NCBI RefSeq assembly: GCF_002207865.1
Contig: NZ_BDQM01000003.1
Location: 1 to 64,000, forward strand
Length of the DNA stretch: 64,000 nucleotides
Reading direction: 5' to 3'
Source: Colwellia marinimaniae
GTDB taxonomy: Bacteria; Pseudomonadota; Gammaproteobacteria; Enterobacterales; Alteromonadaceae
In this document: positions 29,403 through 40,393 of the stretch, piece after piece
Layout: each line of letters starts with the position of its first letter
Numbering within the stretch: the first letter of the stretch is position 1
Translations under genes and position numbers: made by a program
Notes under the pieces: model-generated
What the model saw: only the letters and a program-made list of their open reading frames with translations
The model's database searches: none
What the model was told of the DNA's origin: nothing

Positions 29403-31577
29403 ATGGACGTTTCAGAATTACTCGACTCTCTTAATGATAAGCAGCGTGAAGTTGTTGCTGCCCCTAAGCAAAATATGCTTGTTTTGGCTGGCGCAGGTAG
29501 TGGTAAAACTCGAGTATTAGTGCAGCGTATTGCCTGGTTAATACAAGTAGAAAAAGTTTCATCACACAGCATATTGGCGGTAACCTTTACCAATAAAGCG
29601 GCGGCAGAAATGCGTGCTCGTGTTGAACAGGTAGTGGCTGGTAATACTCATGGTATGTGGATTGGCACCTTTCACGGTTTAGCACATCGTTTGTTACGTA
29701 TGCATTTTAAAGAAGCCAATTTACCGCAAAGTTTTCAAGTATTAGACAGCGATGATCAATTACGCCTAATCAAAAGAATCGTTAGGTCACTAGAACTTGA
29801 TGAGAAAAAATGGCCGCCTAAGCAATTTGTTTGGTATATCAATGGTAAAAAAGATGAAGGTCTACGTCCTAAGCATATAGATGCCCAATTTGATCCCACA
29901 GAAGAGTTATTTGTTAAAGTGTATAAAGCTTATCAAGAAACTTGTGACCGAGCCGGCTTAGTCGATTTTGCGGAATTATTATTGCGTGCCCATGAATTAT
30001 GGTTGGAAAATCCTGTGTTGTTAGAACATTACCAACAGCGTTTTGGCCATATTTTGGTGGATGAATTTCAAGATACCAACGCCATTCAATATGCTTGGCT
30101 TACCATGTTAGGTAAAGCTCGCAGCAAGGTAATGATTGTTGGAGATGATGATCAATCTATTTATGGCTGGCGTGGCGCAAAAATAGAAAACATTGAACGA
30201 TTTTTAAAAGAGTATGATGATACTAAAACGATTCGACTCGAACAAAACTACCGCTCCACCGCCAATATTTTGCAAGCAGCGAACCAATTAATTAGCAACA
30301 ATAATAATCGCATGGGCAAAAAGTTGTGGACCGATGGTGAGGCTGGCGAAAAAATCTCAATTTATACCGCTTTTAATGAAATTGATGAAGCGCGGTTTAT
30401 CGCCGGTCGTATTAAACAATGGCGTGATGACGGTGGCAAACTGGATGAAATAGCCATTTTGTATCGCTCTAATGCGCAATCTCGTTTACTTGAGGAAGCT
30501 CTATTACAAGGACAATTACCTTATCGTATCTATGGTGGCCAACGATTCTTTGAACGACAAGAAATCAAAGACACCCTTGCTTATCTGCGCCTTATCAATA
30601 ACCGTGATGATGATGCCGCCTTTGAGCGTGTTATTAATACGCCAACCCGTGGCATTGGTAATCAAACCTTATCGTTAATTAGAGATGCCGCCCGTGGTAT
30701 GGAAGTAACGCTGTGGCAAGCTTGTCAGCATATGTTGCAAGCAGAGCAACTAAAAGGGCGAGGTGCTAAAACCATAACCGCCTTTATCCAGCTTATTGAG
30801 CAATTAGAAGATGATACCCAGAATTTAGATTTAGATCAGCAAGCGAATTTTGTCATTAATAATAGTGGTTTAAAGGCTATGTACCAGGCAGAAAAAGGTG
30901 AGCGGGCTGCCCAACGTATAGAAAACTTAAATGAGCTGGTTACCGCCTGCCAAACTTTTGAAAGTGATCCTGAGTTAGTCGAAGAGCAAAGCCCATTAAC
31001 CGCTTTTCTCACTCATGCGGCATTAGAGTCAGGTGAGTCACAAGCCGATGAATTTGAAGCCGCCGTACAGTTAATGACCATGCATTCAGCTAAAGGGTTA
31101 GAGTTTCCTCTGGTGTTTATTGCGGGACTTGAAGAAGGCATGTTCCCATCACAAAAATCGGTTGAAGAAATAGGGCGTTTAGAAGAAGAGCGTCGTTTGT
31201 GTTATGTCGGCATGACACGAGCAATGCGTAAGCTATACTTATGCCATGCTGAAAGTCGTCGCTTATATGGGCAGGAAAAACACCATAAAGCCAGTCGTTT
31301 TTTACGTGAATTACCTGAAGAGTGTATAGAAGAAATTCGTATGCAGGCGCAAGTAAAACGACCGAGTAAAGTGGGCAGATTCTCCAACACCTTTACCCTT
31401 GAAACCTTTGAAAATACAGGTTTTAAGTTGGGTCAGCTGGTTAAACATGCTAAGTTTGGTGAAGGGGTAGTGCTTAACTATGAAGGTAGTGGTACTCAGT
31501 CGCGTATTCAGGTGAATTTTGCCGATGTTGGTAGTAAATGGCTAGTGGTGGAGTATGCCAATTTAGAAACAGCCTAA
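29403..31577 (+). CDS. uvrD: DNA helicase II
   Basis: The 724-residue superfamily-1 helicase acts in mismatch and nucleotide-excision repair, moving 3' to 5'. Motif I GAGSGKT is at 30-36, motif II reads LVDEFQDTN, motif III has GDDDQSIYGWRGA, and motif VI is in VGMTRAMRKLYL. The C-terminus KFGEGVVLNYEGSGTQSRIQV is typical of UvrD rather than Rep. Length is normal. A LexA box lies upstream. Confidence 0.97.
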   Translation: MDVSELLDSLNDKQREVVAAPKQNMLVLAGAGSGKTRVLVQRIAWLIQVEKVSSHSILAVTFTNKAAAEMRARVEQVVAGNTHGMWIGTFHGLAHRLLRMHFKEANLPQSFQVLDSDDQLRLIKRIVRSLELDEKKWPPKQFVWYINGKKDEGLRPKHIDAQFDPTEELFVKVYKAYQETCDRAGLVDFAELLLRAHELWLENPVLLEHYQQRFGHILVDEFQDTNAIQYAWLTMLGKARSKVMIVGDDDQSIYGWRGAKIENIERFLKEYDDTKTIRLEQNYRSTANILQAANQLISNNNNRMGKKLWTDGEAGEKISIYTAFNEIDEARFIAGRIKQWRDDGGKLDEIAILYRSNAQSRLLEEALLQGQLPYRIYGGQRFFERQEIKDTLAYLRLINNRDDDAAFERVINTPTRGIGNQTLSLIRDAARGMEVTLWQACQHMLQAEQLKGRGAKTITAFIQLIEQLEDDTQNLDLDQQANFVINNSGLKAMYQAEKGERAAQRIENLNELVTACQTFESDPELVEEQSPLTAFLTHAALESGESQADEFEAAVQLMTMHSAKGLEFPLVFIAGLEEGMFPSQKSVEEIGRLEEERRLCYVGMTRAMRKLYLCHAESRRLYGQEKHHKASRFLRELPEECIEEIRMQAQVKRPSKVGRFSNTFTLETFENTGFKLGQLVKHAKFGEGVVLNYEGSGTQSRIQVNFADVGSKWLVVEYANLETA

Positions 31578-31635
31578 GTTCAGCAGTGAACCTAACGTCC
31601 ATAGAGTAGCCGATTTAAAATCTGAAGGTGTAGTG

Positions 31636-32895
31636 ATGTCGCAAAGATTATTAGTGGTAGAAGACAGCAAACCGATAGCAACCGTTATCAAACAGATAGC
31701 CCATTCATTAAAATTTGAGGTGGTTATAGCGACCACCTTGGCTGAAGTAGAAGATATTTTATCTGCCGATACTGACTTTTTTGCCGCGACCATAGATTAT
31801 GCGCTACCTGATGCGCTCGACGGTGAAGCCATCGCCTGTGTCTTATCCCATGGTATTCCTAGCATTGTGATGACAGGGAAAATGGATGATGAAACTCGGC
31901 AGAAAATATTATCTCAGCCGGTAATTGATTATATTCCCAAAGAGAATAGCCAAGCCTTTTTGTATTTAAAGCGCGTTTTACATTGGCAGCTAACCAATGA
32001 TCAAAATACCATTTTAGTGGTGGATGACTCCTCGGCAGCGCGTAATCATATTGTTGAATTATTAAAACGTCGTAATTTTACTGTGGTAACCGCTAATAAT
32101 GGTGTGCAGGCATTAGAGAAACTAGCTCAACACAAAAATATTAAAATGGTGATAACCGATTTAGAAATGCCGGAAATGGATGGTATCGAGCTGACCAATG
32201 AAATTCGCCGTATTTATACACGTGAGCAATTAGCCGTAATAGGTATCTCTGGCGCGACTAGCGGCATTCATTCAGCGCGTTTTATAAAAAATGGCGCTGA
32301 TGATTTTTTACGGAAACCCTTTTGCCCGGAAGAATTTTATTGTCGTATTACCCAAAACATTGAGAGTTTGAATAATATTGCCAAAATTCAACATGCCGCC
32401 AATACGGATTATTTAACTGATCTTGCTAACCGTCGTGCTTTTTTCCATGCGGCTGAATTGCGCATTAAAGAATATATCCAGAAAAAAGTACCTTACTGTT
32501 TAGCTATGATAGATATCGACTTCTTTAAGAAGGTTAATGATAGCTACGGTCATGATGCGGGTGATCAGGTATTAAAAGTGATTGCGCTTTATATGCGTAA
32601 ACACTTTAGTGCAGGGCTAACAGCACGTTTGGGTGGTGAAGAGTTTGCGGTATTATTACACGGCATTGATGTCGATAATTTGTATAACAGGTTAGACGAC
32701 TTTAGACGCGAAATTTCCGTGTCGACTATTCCAGTCGGTGGAGTACCTATATCAATAACGTTAAGCCTTGGCGTGATTTTTGATAGCAAAGATAAGTTCG
32801 CTAAGCAAATGAATGAAGCCGATAATGCCTTATATTTAGCAAAAGAAAATGGTCGTAATCAAGTGGTTATCTCAGGCGCTGAACTCGAAGACTAA
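31636..32895 (+). CDS. diguanylate cyclase response regulator (REC-REC-GGDEF)
   Basis: The 419-residue protein has two receiver domains and a GGDEF domain. The first receiver (VVEDSKP...TIDYALPD) has the Asp in TIDYALP and MTGK; the second (VVDDSSAARN...ITDLEMPEMDG) looks fully canonical. The cyclase signature GGEEF is at 333-337, and the metal-binding IDIDFFKKVND is intact, so c-di-GMP synthesis is expected. No RxxD inhibitory site could be made out with certainty. ATG at 31636 follows GAAGG; a GTG one codon earlier is also possible. Confidence 0.92.
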   Translation: MSQRLLVVEDSKPIATVIKQIAHSLKFEVVIATTLAEVEDILSADTDFFAATIDYALPDALDGEAIACVLSHGIPSIVMTGKMDDETRQKILSQPVIDYIPKENSQAFLYLKRVLHWQLTNDQNTILVVDDSSAARNHIVELLKRRNFTVVTANNGVQALEKLAQHKNIKMVITDLEMPEMDGIELTNEIRRIYTREQLAVIGISGATSGIHSARFIKNGADDFLRKPFCPEEFYCRITQNIESLNNIAKIQHAANTDYLTDLANRRAFFHAAELRIKEYIQKKVPYCLAMIDIDFFKKVNDSYGHDAGDQVLKVIALYMRKHFSAGLTARLGGEEFAVLLHGIDVDNLYNRLDDFRREISVSTIPVGGVPISITLSLGVIFDSKDKFAKQMNEADNALYLAKENGRNQVVISGAELED

Positions 32896-32918
32896 CTTGC
32901 CACCTTAAAAAATAAATA

Positions 32919-32958
32919 AAAGAGCGCTTATCACTGCTGAGGATAAGCGCTTTTTTTT
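32919..32958. terminator. bidirectional terminator
   Basis: AGCGCTTATC and GATAAGCGCT form a 10-bp stem with a T run on the right and an A-rich run on the left. It can end both the GGDEF gene and the convergent rarD. Confidence 0.88.
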
Positions 32959-32967
32959 CGCCTACTT

Positions 32968-33870
32968 TTATGCGCGTTTTCTTAACGAGTCTAAGGTATA
33001 GAGTGCTAATGCCGCCCAAATGAAAATAAAGGTGATCAGCTCAGCACTTTTCATGGTTTCTTGATAATAAAAAGTCGCCAATAAAAACATAATACTTGGC
33101 CCTAAATATTGAAAAAACCCTAAGCTTGACAGTGTTAACCTTTTTGCTGCTATAGTAAATAATAATAATGGTGCTGTGGTTACCAGGCCTGCCATGATCA
33201 AAGTAAAATTCAAACTAGAGCTATTTAACGCCATATTACTGGTACTGCTTTCAACAAAGAAAAACCAATAAATCAGGGCTATCGGTAGCATTAACAATGA
33301 CTCAATAAATAAGCCAATAAATGAATTAACCGGCAGTTTTTTTCTTATTAAGCCATAAATGGCAAAGGTAGTGGCTAAGGCGAGTGAAATCATTGGCAGA
33401 GTACCTAAGGCAACCAACTGCACCAATACACCCGTCAGGGCTAAACCTACCGCTATTAATTGATTACGGCGTAAACGTTCATGAAAAAATATCATGCCAA
33501 GGACAACATTAAAGAGTGGGTTAATGTAGTAACCTAAACTGGCATCGAGCAAGTGGTTATTATTAATTGCCCAAATAAACAGAAACCAATTTACCGCCAG
33601 AAAGCTAGCTGATAAAGACAGCAAGAGTAATATCTTTGGCTGACGGAAAACAGTAACGAGCTGTGACCATTTTTTCATAACGACAATCATCACTAGCAAA
33701 AATAAAGCTGACCAAATAACCCTATGCATTAATATTTCACCGGGCTCAATTTCGTTGAGTAATTTAAAATATATTGGCGCAAAGCCCCACAGTAGGTATG
33801 CGCTTAAGGCACTTAAGGCGCCGTTACGGCTGCTATTGGCTTCAAGTTGATCAGAGGTTGCTGTACTCAT
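32968..33870 (-). CDS. rarD: EamA-family transporter RarD
   Basis: The 300-residue inner-membrane protein has ten hydrophobic segments in two EamA repeats, with the RarD-type start GALSALSAYLLWGFAPIYFKLL and the SLGYYINPLFNVVLGMIFFHERL block. RarD was named from chloramphenicol resistance; its natural substrate is unknown. The C-terminal half contains LGFFQYLGPSIMFLLATFYY, typical of the family. Confidence 0.9.
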   Translation of the reverse strand: MSTATSDQLEANSSRNGALSALSAYLLWGFAPIYFKLLNEIEPGEILMHRVIWSALFLLVMIVVMKKWSQLVTVFRQPKILLLLSLSASFLAVNWFLFIWAINNNHLLDASLGYYINPLFNVVLGMIFFHERLRRNQLIAVGLALTGVLVQLVALGTLPMISLALATTFAIYGLIRKKLPVNSFIGLFIESLLMLPIALIYWFFFVESSTSNMALNSSSLNFTLIMAGLVTTAPLLLFTIAAKRLTLSSLGFFQYLGPSIMFLLATFYYQETMKSAELITFIFIWAALALYTLDSLRKRA

Positions 33871-34256
33871 CAGTTAATCATTCCAGGGCAAGCTATAAGG
33901 AAAGGCGGAATAATAACATGACCTTAAGCTGTGTAAGTACTAAAAGTTCAGTACTTATTGTTGGCGGTGTAAACTTGTTAATACGAGGAACGGTAAGCTG
34001 GCTATACAGCCATAATAGTCACCATGGGTTTTTAGTATGGCAGCGAAAATTATGTTCAAGGTGGGTTTTTTATTAATGGCGTGGTCTTAAAAATAGGGGC
34101 TATCAAGAGCATGAATTATGAATTTTAAGGTAACTTGGCCATAAATATCAATAAGATCGACGCTAAGTTAAAAATATATTTTTCTGTACTATGTTTTCAC
34201 TGCACCGCTGAGTTAAAATAGCTTTATTACTCCTTAGAAAATTAGTCGACACCTTC
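33871..34256. other. intergenic stretch between rarD and recQ
   Basis: The two genes diverge here. A short inverted repeat AAGTACT...CAGTACTT is near 33935. No ribosomal site, LexA box or RNA gene could be supported, and the reading frames that cross it show no recognisable protein. Confidence 0.4.
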
Positions 34257-36086
34257 TTGAATTCCTCAGTAGCCACAGCCAATACAGCAAGCAGTGCAAT
34301 AGATAATGCCTTATTGCTTGAAACCTTAAAACACTATTTTGGCTATGAAAGTTTTCGTACCGGTCAAATCGAGATTATTAATAATTTATTGCAAGGGCGA
34401 GATTCTCTGGTATTAATGCCTACCGGCGGGGGTAAATCGCTGTGTTATCAATTACCAGCGGTGTTGTTGCCAGGGGTTACTATTGTTGTTTCGCCTTTAA
34501 TTGCCTTGATGAAAGATCAAGTAGATGGCTTAACTCACCAAGGCATATCGGCGGCGTTTATTAACTCTAGCCTAGAGCAAAGCGAGATCAATGATATTTT
34601 TGCTCGCTTAGGGCGAGGTGAAATTAAGTTACTGTATGTGGCGCCGGAACGTTTAACTAATTACTACTTCCTACAAAGCTTAAGGCAATTGCCCTTAAGT
34701 TTATTTGCTATTGATGAAGCACACTGTATTTCTCAATGGGGCCATGATTTTAGGCCAGCTTATACCAAGCTACAATGTTTAAAACAAAATTTTCCTACGG
34801 TACCTGTGATGGCATTAACCGCTACGGCGGATGTCACCACCCGCAAAGATATTTTGCACCAGCTGGCGCTGCCAAACCCCTATATTCATCTTGATAGCTT
34901 TGACCGTCCCAATATCCGTTTTACCTTAGCGCCTAAATATAATGGCGAAAAGCAGTTGCTCGGTTATATCAAAAAGAAAGGCGAAGATAGCGGCATTATT
35001 TATTGTAACAGTCGTTGGCAAGTAGACAAACTGACTAAGTATTTAGCGGCCAGCGGTATAAATTGTGCGGCTTACCATGCCGGTTTAGAGAATGAAATCC
35101 GTACCATAGTACAAGAAGGATTTACTAAAGATAACATTCAGATAGTGATAGCTACCGTTGCCTTTGGCCTAGGTATTAATAAACCTAATGTCCGTTATGT
35201 TATACATTTTGAGCCACCACGTTCCTTGGAATCTTATTATCAAGAAATAGGTCGCGCTGGGCGTGATGGTTTAGACGCAGAAGCCTTATTTTTGGTTGAT
35301 GAAAAAGATGTCGCCCGCATTAAGAAACGTATTAGTGAGGGCGATAACCCTGAGCGAGTAAATGTTGAAATGCAGCGCTTTGCTGCCATGAATGCTTTTA
35401 TTGACGCACAAACCTGTCGTCGACAAGTGGTACTGAATTATTTTGCTGAATATACCGAAAAAGGCTGTGGTAACTGCGATATTTGCTTAGACCCACCGAG
35501 TCAGTTTGATGGCACTATAGAGGCACAAAAAGTATTATCATGTGTATATCGTATCGAGCAACAAGGTGATATTGACCATGTAATTGCCGTGTTACGCGGT
35601 GAACTTACCGATAAAATTAAACAGTTAGCACACGATAAAGTCTCTACCTTTGGTTTAGGCAAGGGAAAAACTGCCGGTTATTGGTACTCGATTATTGGTC
35701 AGCTAATACACTTAGGCTATTTGCAGCAAGATATCGAGCAACAATCTATTTTATGTTTAACACAAGCCTCGGGTGTGGTATTAAAAGCGCAAGAGCCATT
35801 AATGTTAGCCAGCCCACGTTTACAAAAAGCCAGCTACTGGCAGCAAAAAATCCCACAAAAGAGTTATGATCGGGCTTTATTTGCCAAATTGCGTGAACTG
35901 CGTAAAGCCATTGCCGATGGCGAAGATATTGCACCCTTTATTGTCTTTAATGATGCCACCTTATCTGAATTAGCACGGGTAAAACCGAAAACCTCTCGGG
36001 GCATGCTTGCTATCAGTGGTATAGGTGAAGTGAAGTTATCCCGTTATGGTCAACCATTTTTGGCCTTGATTAAGGAACATGGCTAA
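34257..36086 (+). CDS. recQ: ATP-dependent DNA helicase RecQ
   Basis: The 609-residue superfamily-2 helicase has motif I TGGGKS at 56-61, DEAH at 153-156, and the aromatic-rich [11 protein letters not shown] loop. The RecQ zinc site follows ([12 protein letters not shown]...CGNCDIC), then the winged-helix region and a C-terminal HRDC domain ([20 protein letters not shown]). Length equals E. coli RecQ. The start is read as TTG at 34257, since no ATG lies before the conserved [10 protein letters not shown]; a ribosome site is not clear. Confidence 0.95.
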   Translation: MNSSVATANTASSAIDNALLLETLKHYFGYESFRTGQIEIINNLLQGRDSLVLMPTGGGKSLCYQLPAVLLPGVTIVVSPLIALMKDQVDGLTHQGISAAFINSSLEQSEINDIFARLGRGEIKLLYVAPERLTNYYFLQSLRQLPLSLFAIDEAHCISQWGHDFRPAYTKLQCLKQNFPTVPVMALTATADVTTRKDILHQLALPNPYIHLDSFDRPNIRFTLAPKYNGEKQLLGYIKKKGEDSGIIYCNSRWQVDKLTKYLAASGINCAAYHAGLENEIRTIVQEGFTKDNIQIVIATVAFGLGINKPNVRYVIHFEPPRSLESYYQEIGRAGRDGLDAEALFLVDEKDVARIKKRISEGDNPERVNVEMQRFAAMNAFIDAQTCRRQVVLNYFAEYTEKGCGNCDICLDPPSQFDGTIEAQKVLSCVYRIEQQGDIDHVIAVLRGELTDKIKQLAHDKVSTFGLGKGKTAGYWYSIIGQLIHLGYLQQDIEQQSILCLTQASGVVLKAQEPLMLASPRLQKASYWQQKIPQKSYDRALFAKLRELRKAIADGEDIAPFIVFNDATLSELARVKPKTSRGMLAISGIGEVKLSRYGQPFLALIKEHG

Positions 36087-36227
36087 ACAGTTCCTTGATT
36101 ACTTGAAGTAGGTAGGAATCAATTTGTAGTAAGCCCGTTACCATTTTCTTTATTGAGTATCTGGTTAGTTTCTCTATTCGCCATAGCGTCTTTTAACCTG
36201 AGTTCGATAGAATATTTAACCGCAGAT

Positions 36228-36262
36228 AAAAAAGCCACTGAACTTAAATAAGTTAGTGGCTT
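36228..36262 (-). terminator. rho-independent terminator for the 32-aa gene
   Basis: AAGCCACT-G-AACTT and AAGTT-AGTGGCTT pair around a short loop. On the minus strand the stem is followed by six Ts. It lies about 90 bases past the end of the 32-residue minus-strand gene. Confidence 0.8.
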
Positions 36263-36351
36263 GGTCGTTAACATGAAATAACTGAGCGAAGCCAGGATAA
36301 GAAGGCTAATTTATACTGATTTGAACCGATACCAGTTTAAAGCAAGTGTAG

Positions 36352-36450
36352 TTAATCTTTCTCAGCAGCTTCAGTTTGTGCTGTTGTTTTATCTTGAGCT
36401 TGTTCTTGCGCTTTTTTTTCATCATGGCCTTCGCCACCACAACCAGCCAT
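36352..36450 (-). CDS. 32-aa Cys/Gly- and Lys/Glu-rich small protein
   Basis: The frame starts with ATG at 36450, eight bases after a GGAG, and runs 32 codons to TAA. The product begins MAGCGGEGHDEKKAQEQ and continues with alternating Glu, Lys, Gln, Ala and Thr. The Cys-Gly-Gly start with a nearby His could bind metal. The rest is charged and likely unstructured or helical. A good ribosome site and a minus-strand terminator downstream support it as a real gene. No function is known to me. Confidence 0.7.
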   Translation of the reverse strand: MAGCGGEGHDEKKAQEQAQDKTTAQTEAAEKD

Positions 36451-36626
36451 AATTTACTCCATTATTAACGTTGAGAAATAAAGTCTCGAAATGCTTTTTT
36501 GACATAACACTTCGAATTAAATAGGACTTGTTGCAATAGTACCTGAGTAATATTCTCAGGTACTTGCTCAAGATCAGCTTTGCTCATATAAAGTAAAGGT
36601 TAACGATACTTTGACTTTTTACTCTG

Positions 36627-38792
36627 CTACTTTGGTAACACCTTAAAACCCATGTTAAACAAGGTAAAGGCATAGATATCGGCATATTGATCGATAGTTT
36701 TAGATACCGGTGTACCAGCACCATGACCAGCATTGGTTTCAATACGGATAAGCATTGGTGCATTGCCAGCTTGTTTTGCTTGTAACTCAGCAGCAAACTT
36801 AAATGAATGTGCCGGCACTACACGGTCATCATGATCGCCAGTAGTGATCAAGGTCGCTGGGTAGCTAACACCAGCTTTAACATTGTGTACGGGCGAATAA
36901 GCTTGTAAGTATTTGAACATTTCTTCACTTTGCTCAGCGGTACCGTAATCGTATGCCCAACCTGCACCCGCAGTGAAGGTATGGTATCTCAGCATATCTA
37001 ATACACCAACGGCTGGTAAAGCTACTTTCATTAGATCAGGACGTTGTGTCATAACAGCACCAACTAATAAACCGCCATTAGAGCCGCCATTAATGGCTAA
37101 GTAATCACTAGACGTATAATCTTTTTTGATTAAGTACTCAGCAGCAGCAATAAAGTCATCAAAAACATTTTGTTTGTCTAACTTGATACCAGCGTTATGC
37201 CACTTTTTACCGTATTCACCGCCGCCACGTAAGTTAGCAACAGCATAAATACCACCTTGCTCTAGCCATACCGCACGAGCAACACTAAATCGTGGCGTTA
37301 AACTAATATTGAAACCACCATAACCATATAAAATAGTCGGATTTTTACCATTAAGTTCAATACCTTTTTTATAGGTAATGATCATAGGTATTTGTGTGCC
37401 ATCTTTTGATGGATAAAATACTTGTTTTGATTCATAAGCATTACTGTCAAATTTAGCGCCTGACTTACGGTAAACGTCACTATTGCCATTATCTATATTG
37501 TAGCTATAGATGGTACCTGGCGTTTTGTAGTTGCTAAATGAGTAATATAAGATACTTTCGTCTTTGTCACCTTCTAAGGCAGAAGTACTACCAATACCGG
37601 GTAAGTTGATTTCACGCACTTGTTTACCTTGATAATCGTATTGGTAAACTTTCGAAATAGCATCAACCATATACTCAGTAAAGAAGTAACCGCCACCCGT
37701 AGAAGCGCTTAGTACATATTTAGTTTCGGCAATAAAGTCGGTCCAGTTTTTACTTGCTGGTGCGCTCGCATTTACCGTGACAATTTTCTTATTTGGCGCA
37801 TTTAGATTAGTCACTAAAAATAGCTTATCGCCCTCATTTTCAAGTAGATAAGTATCGGCATCAAAGTTATCGGTAATGGTTACTAATGGGCTATCTGGCT
37901 TACTTAAGTCTTTAAGATAAAGATCGTTACCTGAGGTTGAAATTGCACCTGAGATAAGTAAGAAGCGGTTATCTTCGGTGACAGTACCACCAACGTAACG
38001 ACGCTTTTGTTCGGCAGTGTTACCAAAAATAATTTTATCGTCTTTTTGTGGTTGACCTAAGACATGGTAATAAAGTTTATGTTGATCGGTTTTTGCCGAT
38101 AACTCACTGCCCTCTGGCTTATCATAACTTGAGTAGTAAAAACCTTCATTTTTAAACCATGAGATACCTGAGAATTTCACATCAACAAGTGGTGTCTCTA
38201 ATACTTTTTTTGTTTCTACATCAATAATGATGATTTTACGCCAGTCACTACCACCTTCAGAAATAGCATAAGCGGCAATTGAACCATCTTTTGAGAAGCT
38301 AAGTTGTCCCAAAGACGTGGTGCCATCTTCACTGAAAGTGTTTGGATCTAAAAATACTTCAGCAGTGCCACCGTCTTTTTGACGATAAACCACATACTGG
38401 TTTTGCAAACCATCATTTTTATAAAAATAGGTATAGTTACCCTCTTTGAAAGGAGCACCCACTTTTTCATAGTTCCATAATTCAGCTAAACGAGACTTTA
38501 GTTGGTCGCGGTAAGGAATTTTCGCTAAGTAATCAAAAGTCACTTTGTTTTCGGCTTTAACCCAAGCGCTAGTTTCTTCACTACGGTCATCTTCTAACCA
38601 ACGGTATGGGTCGGCAACATCAGTACCAAAGTAATTATCAACTACGTCACCTTTAAGCGTTACTGGGTAACTAATTTTTTGTGCTTGAGTGACTGCGATT
38701 GGGTCTGATGTTTGTTTAATGCTGTTGCCAGTACAACCGGCTAATACACTAGTGACCAAGATACTGGTCAAGAAAATACTTTGTTTGTTCAT
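36627..38792 (-). CDS. prolyl oligopeptidase family S9A lipoprotein
   Basis: The 721-residue protease cleaves after proline in short peptides. ATG at 38792 gives [20 protein letters not shown], a lipoprotein signal with lipobox LAGC, so it is anchored outside the cytoplasm. A seven-bladed propeller follows (residues about 70-440), starting [20 protein letters not shown]. The catalytic serine is in [12 protein letters not shown], the aspartate in [11 protein letters not shown], and the histidine in [11 protein letters not shown]. An upstream in-frame extension has no signal and is not favoured. Confidence 0.93.
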   Translation of the reverse strand: MNKQSIFLTSILVTSVLAGCTGNSIKQTSDPIAVTQAQKISYPVTLKGDVVDNYFGTDVADPYRWLEDDRSEETSAWVKAENKVTFDYLAKIPYRDQLKSRLAELWNYEKVGAPFKEGNYTYFYKNDGLQNQYVVYRQKDGGTAEVFLDPNTFSEDGTTSLGQLSFSKDGSIAAYAISEGGSDWRKIIIIDVETKKVLETPLVDVKFSGISWFKNEGFYYSSYDKPEGSELSAKTDQHKLYYHVLGQPQKDDKIIFGNTAEQKRRYVGGTVTEDNRFLLISGAISTSGNDLYLKDLSKPDSPLVTITDNFDADTYLLENEGDKLFLVTNLNAPNKKIVTVNASAPASKNWTDFIAETKYVLSASTGGGYFFTEYMVDAISKVYQYDYQGKQVREINLPGIGSTSALEGDKDESILYYSFSNYKTPGTIYSYNIDNGNSDVYRKSGAKFDSNAYESKQVFYPSKDGTQIPMIITYKKGIELNGKNPTILYGYGGFNISLTPRFSVARAVWLEQGGIYAVANLRGGGEYGKKWHNAGIKLDKQNVFDDFIAAAEYLIKKDYTSSDYLAINGGSNGGLLVGAVMTQRPDLMKVALPAVGVLDMLRYHTFTAGAGWAYDYGTAEQSEEMFKYLQAYSPVHNVKAGVSYPATLITTGDHDDRVVPAHSFKFAAELQAKQAGNAPMLIRIETNAGHGAGTPVSKTIDQYADIYAFTLFNMGFKVLPK

Positions 38793-39087
38793 TTGAGTCT
38801 CGCTTGTTGAAGTGAGTATTATGCCGCGACTAGTACTTAGCGACATATTGACATTTATTTTACAAATCGTTGAGCAGTGTAGCAGAGGAGGCTTTAGTAA
38901 AACTATGGCTTACCTCATTGAGTGGTGAGGCAAGCGGCAGTATTTTGTTACAGAGTATTACTAACTGTTTGTCGGAGGTGAAATTAGCGCATAACTTGCT
39001 AAGTTTAAGCTAGGTTAATGAATACTGTAACCTTCTCATGGTGGGTAACTAGGTACTTATTAACATAGCTTATGCATCATATTGGCA

Positions 39088-39504
39088 TTAATAGCGATTT
39101 CTTAGCTCAGGCACGTCGGTGTGGTATTGCACAAACTCTACTTCGTAACCATCGGCATCTAGAAAATAGATGTTCTCTCTATACTTATCAGGGGTGCCGT
39201 CTTTATGGATAGGGAAACCAGCTTGGGTTATCCGCGCTATGGTACCTTTTAAGTCACTGGTAACATAGGCAAAATGCGCTAAACCTACTTGATGGCCGGT
39301 TAAGTCTCTATTGTCACCAACACCATTATCGGCAAAGGCGATATATTGATAGTCATCACCAAAGTGTAGCCAATTTCTTGGTTTGCCAGACCATTCACCT
39401 TTGTCACCACCACGTACATGCCAGTGAGGAAAAGCGGCGCGGTAAAAAGCTAAACTTTTTTCTATATCACTGACCACTAAGTTAATGTGTTCTAAGGTAA
39501 TCAT
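39088..39504 (-). CDS. VOC (glyoxalase/bleomycin-resistance) family protein
   Basis: The 138-residue protein has two beta-alpha-beta-beta-beta modules: LEHINLVVSDIEKSLAFYRAAF at the start and HFAYVTSDLKGTIARITQAGF later, ending FLDADGYEVEFVQYHTD. Metal-ligand candidates are His6, the His in GLAHFAYV and the Glu in YEVEFV. The substrate is unknown. It lies on the minus strand after a VOC fragment and an FMN reductase gene. Confidence 0.85.
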   Translation of the reverse strand: MITLEHINLVVSDIEKSLAFYRAAFPHWHVRGGDKGEWSGKPRNWLHFGDDYQYIAFADNGVGDNRDLTGHQVGLAHFAYVTSDLKGTIARITQAGFPIHKDGTPDKYRENIYFLDADGYEVEFVQYHTDVPELRNRY

Positions 39505-39557
39505 AATTGCTCTCCGTTACCTATTTTGTAGGTATATTTTTAATAAGTGTAGTCGTT

Positions 39558-39743
39558 TTATGCCTGGTATTTTTTCTCAATCCGCCAAGGCGGATTTAAA
39601 CGATTTTCTCCTGCCCAATAGAGTTTTATGTTGTTGCCACTAGGGTCAACTAGGCTTGCTTCGCGCCACAGGTAGGACTGATCTGTTGGTAACTGTTCAA
39701 ATTGAATGCCTCGTTGTTGATTTACTTTAGTCTGACGATTAAT
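39558..39743 (-). pseudogene. C-terminal fragment of a VOC-family gene
   Basis: On the minus strand the codons from 39743 to the TAA at 39558 read IQFEQLPTDQSYLWREASLV and then VDPSGNNIKLYWAGENR-LNPPWRIEKK. This is the second half of a VOC domain related to a common marine gammaproteobacterial family. There is no start codon and no first module. The frame is the same as that of the FMN reductase just before it, separated only by the reductase stop codon. It is a truncated gene left by deletion. Confidence 0.75.
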
Positions 39744-40376
39744 TTACATACCGTACGGGTATAAATACTCGTTGTTATAGGTATTGCCTTGTAAGGTTTC
39801 ACGTAATATTTTCATCGCCTGGCTGTAATAAAACAGTGTATGTAAGCTATAACCAATACGGTGGCGGATACTTTTATCTCGACGAGTTATAGCGTGATCT
39901 TCTTGCTGGTTATGTTCATTAATCGTATTAAGAATTTCTTCAACATTTCTAATAATTAGGTGATCGGGAATAGCAACTAACTTGTTATTGGAAAAGGCAT
40001 TCATGCGTAATTCTGCGATAGGGTAAGCGCCGCTAATACCATTAACCACAGACACTAGCAGTACTGGTTTATGACCAATATCGGCCGCTTGCGCCATCAT
40101 TAATAAGTTTTTTAATAACGGTGAGGCTGTACCGCCCCATTCCGGGGTAATAAGTATTAAGGCATCCATCGTTTGTAATTGAGCATTTATGGCCAGCCAA
40201 TCACTATCATCTTGTTGTTTACTCATCTCTTCACCATCCCATAGTGGTAGGCGCTGTTTACATAATTCAATATGCTGAACGGCACTAAATTGACTACTGT
40301 TGTCAGCTAGGTAATTAGCAACTTTAGCGCTTTGTGATTGAGTACGTTGACTGGCACTGATAATAACTAAATTCAT
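39744..40376 (-). CDS. NADPH-dependent FMN reductase-like protein
   Basis: The 210-residue flavodoxin-fold protein has NLVIISASQRTQSQSAKVAN for flavin phosphate binding and ALILITPEWGGTASPLLKNLL, the usual E-W/Y-G-G active-site loop. It likely binds FMN and reduces small acceptors. ATG at 40376 is preferred over a GTG one codon earlier. It is divergent from the Fe-S-type regulator at 40555, which may control it. Confidence 0.85.
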   Translation of the reverse strand: MNLVIISASQRTQSQSAKVANYLADNSSQFSAVQHIELCKQRLPLWDGEEMSKQQDDSDWLAINAQLQTMDALILITPEWGGTASPLLKNLLMMAQAADIGHKPVLLVSVVNGISGAYPIAELRMNAFSNNKLVAIPDHLIIRNVEEILNTINEHNQQEDHAITRRDKSIRHRIGYSLHTLFYYSQAMKILRETLQGNTYNNEYLYPYGM

Positions 40377-40393
40377 CACAATTCTTTCCCGGT

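Noticed and set aside
33774..34076. Plus-strand 100-codon frame between rarD and recQ
   Set aside because: It begins inside rarD on the other strand and shows no family features; it appears to be a chance frame.
38793..39087. A short gene in the gap between the prolyl oligopeptidase and VOC genes
   Set aside because: Frames of up to about 50 codons exist but lack start codons with ribosome sites and resemble nothing known.
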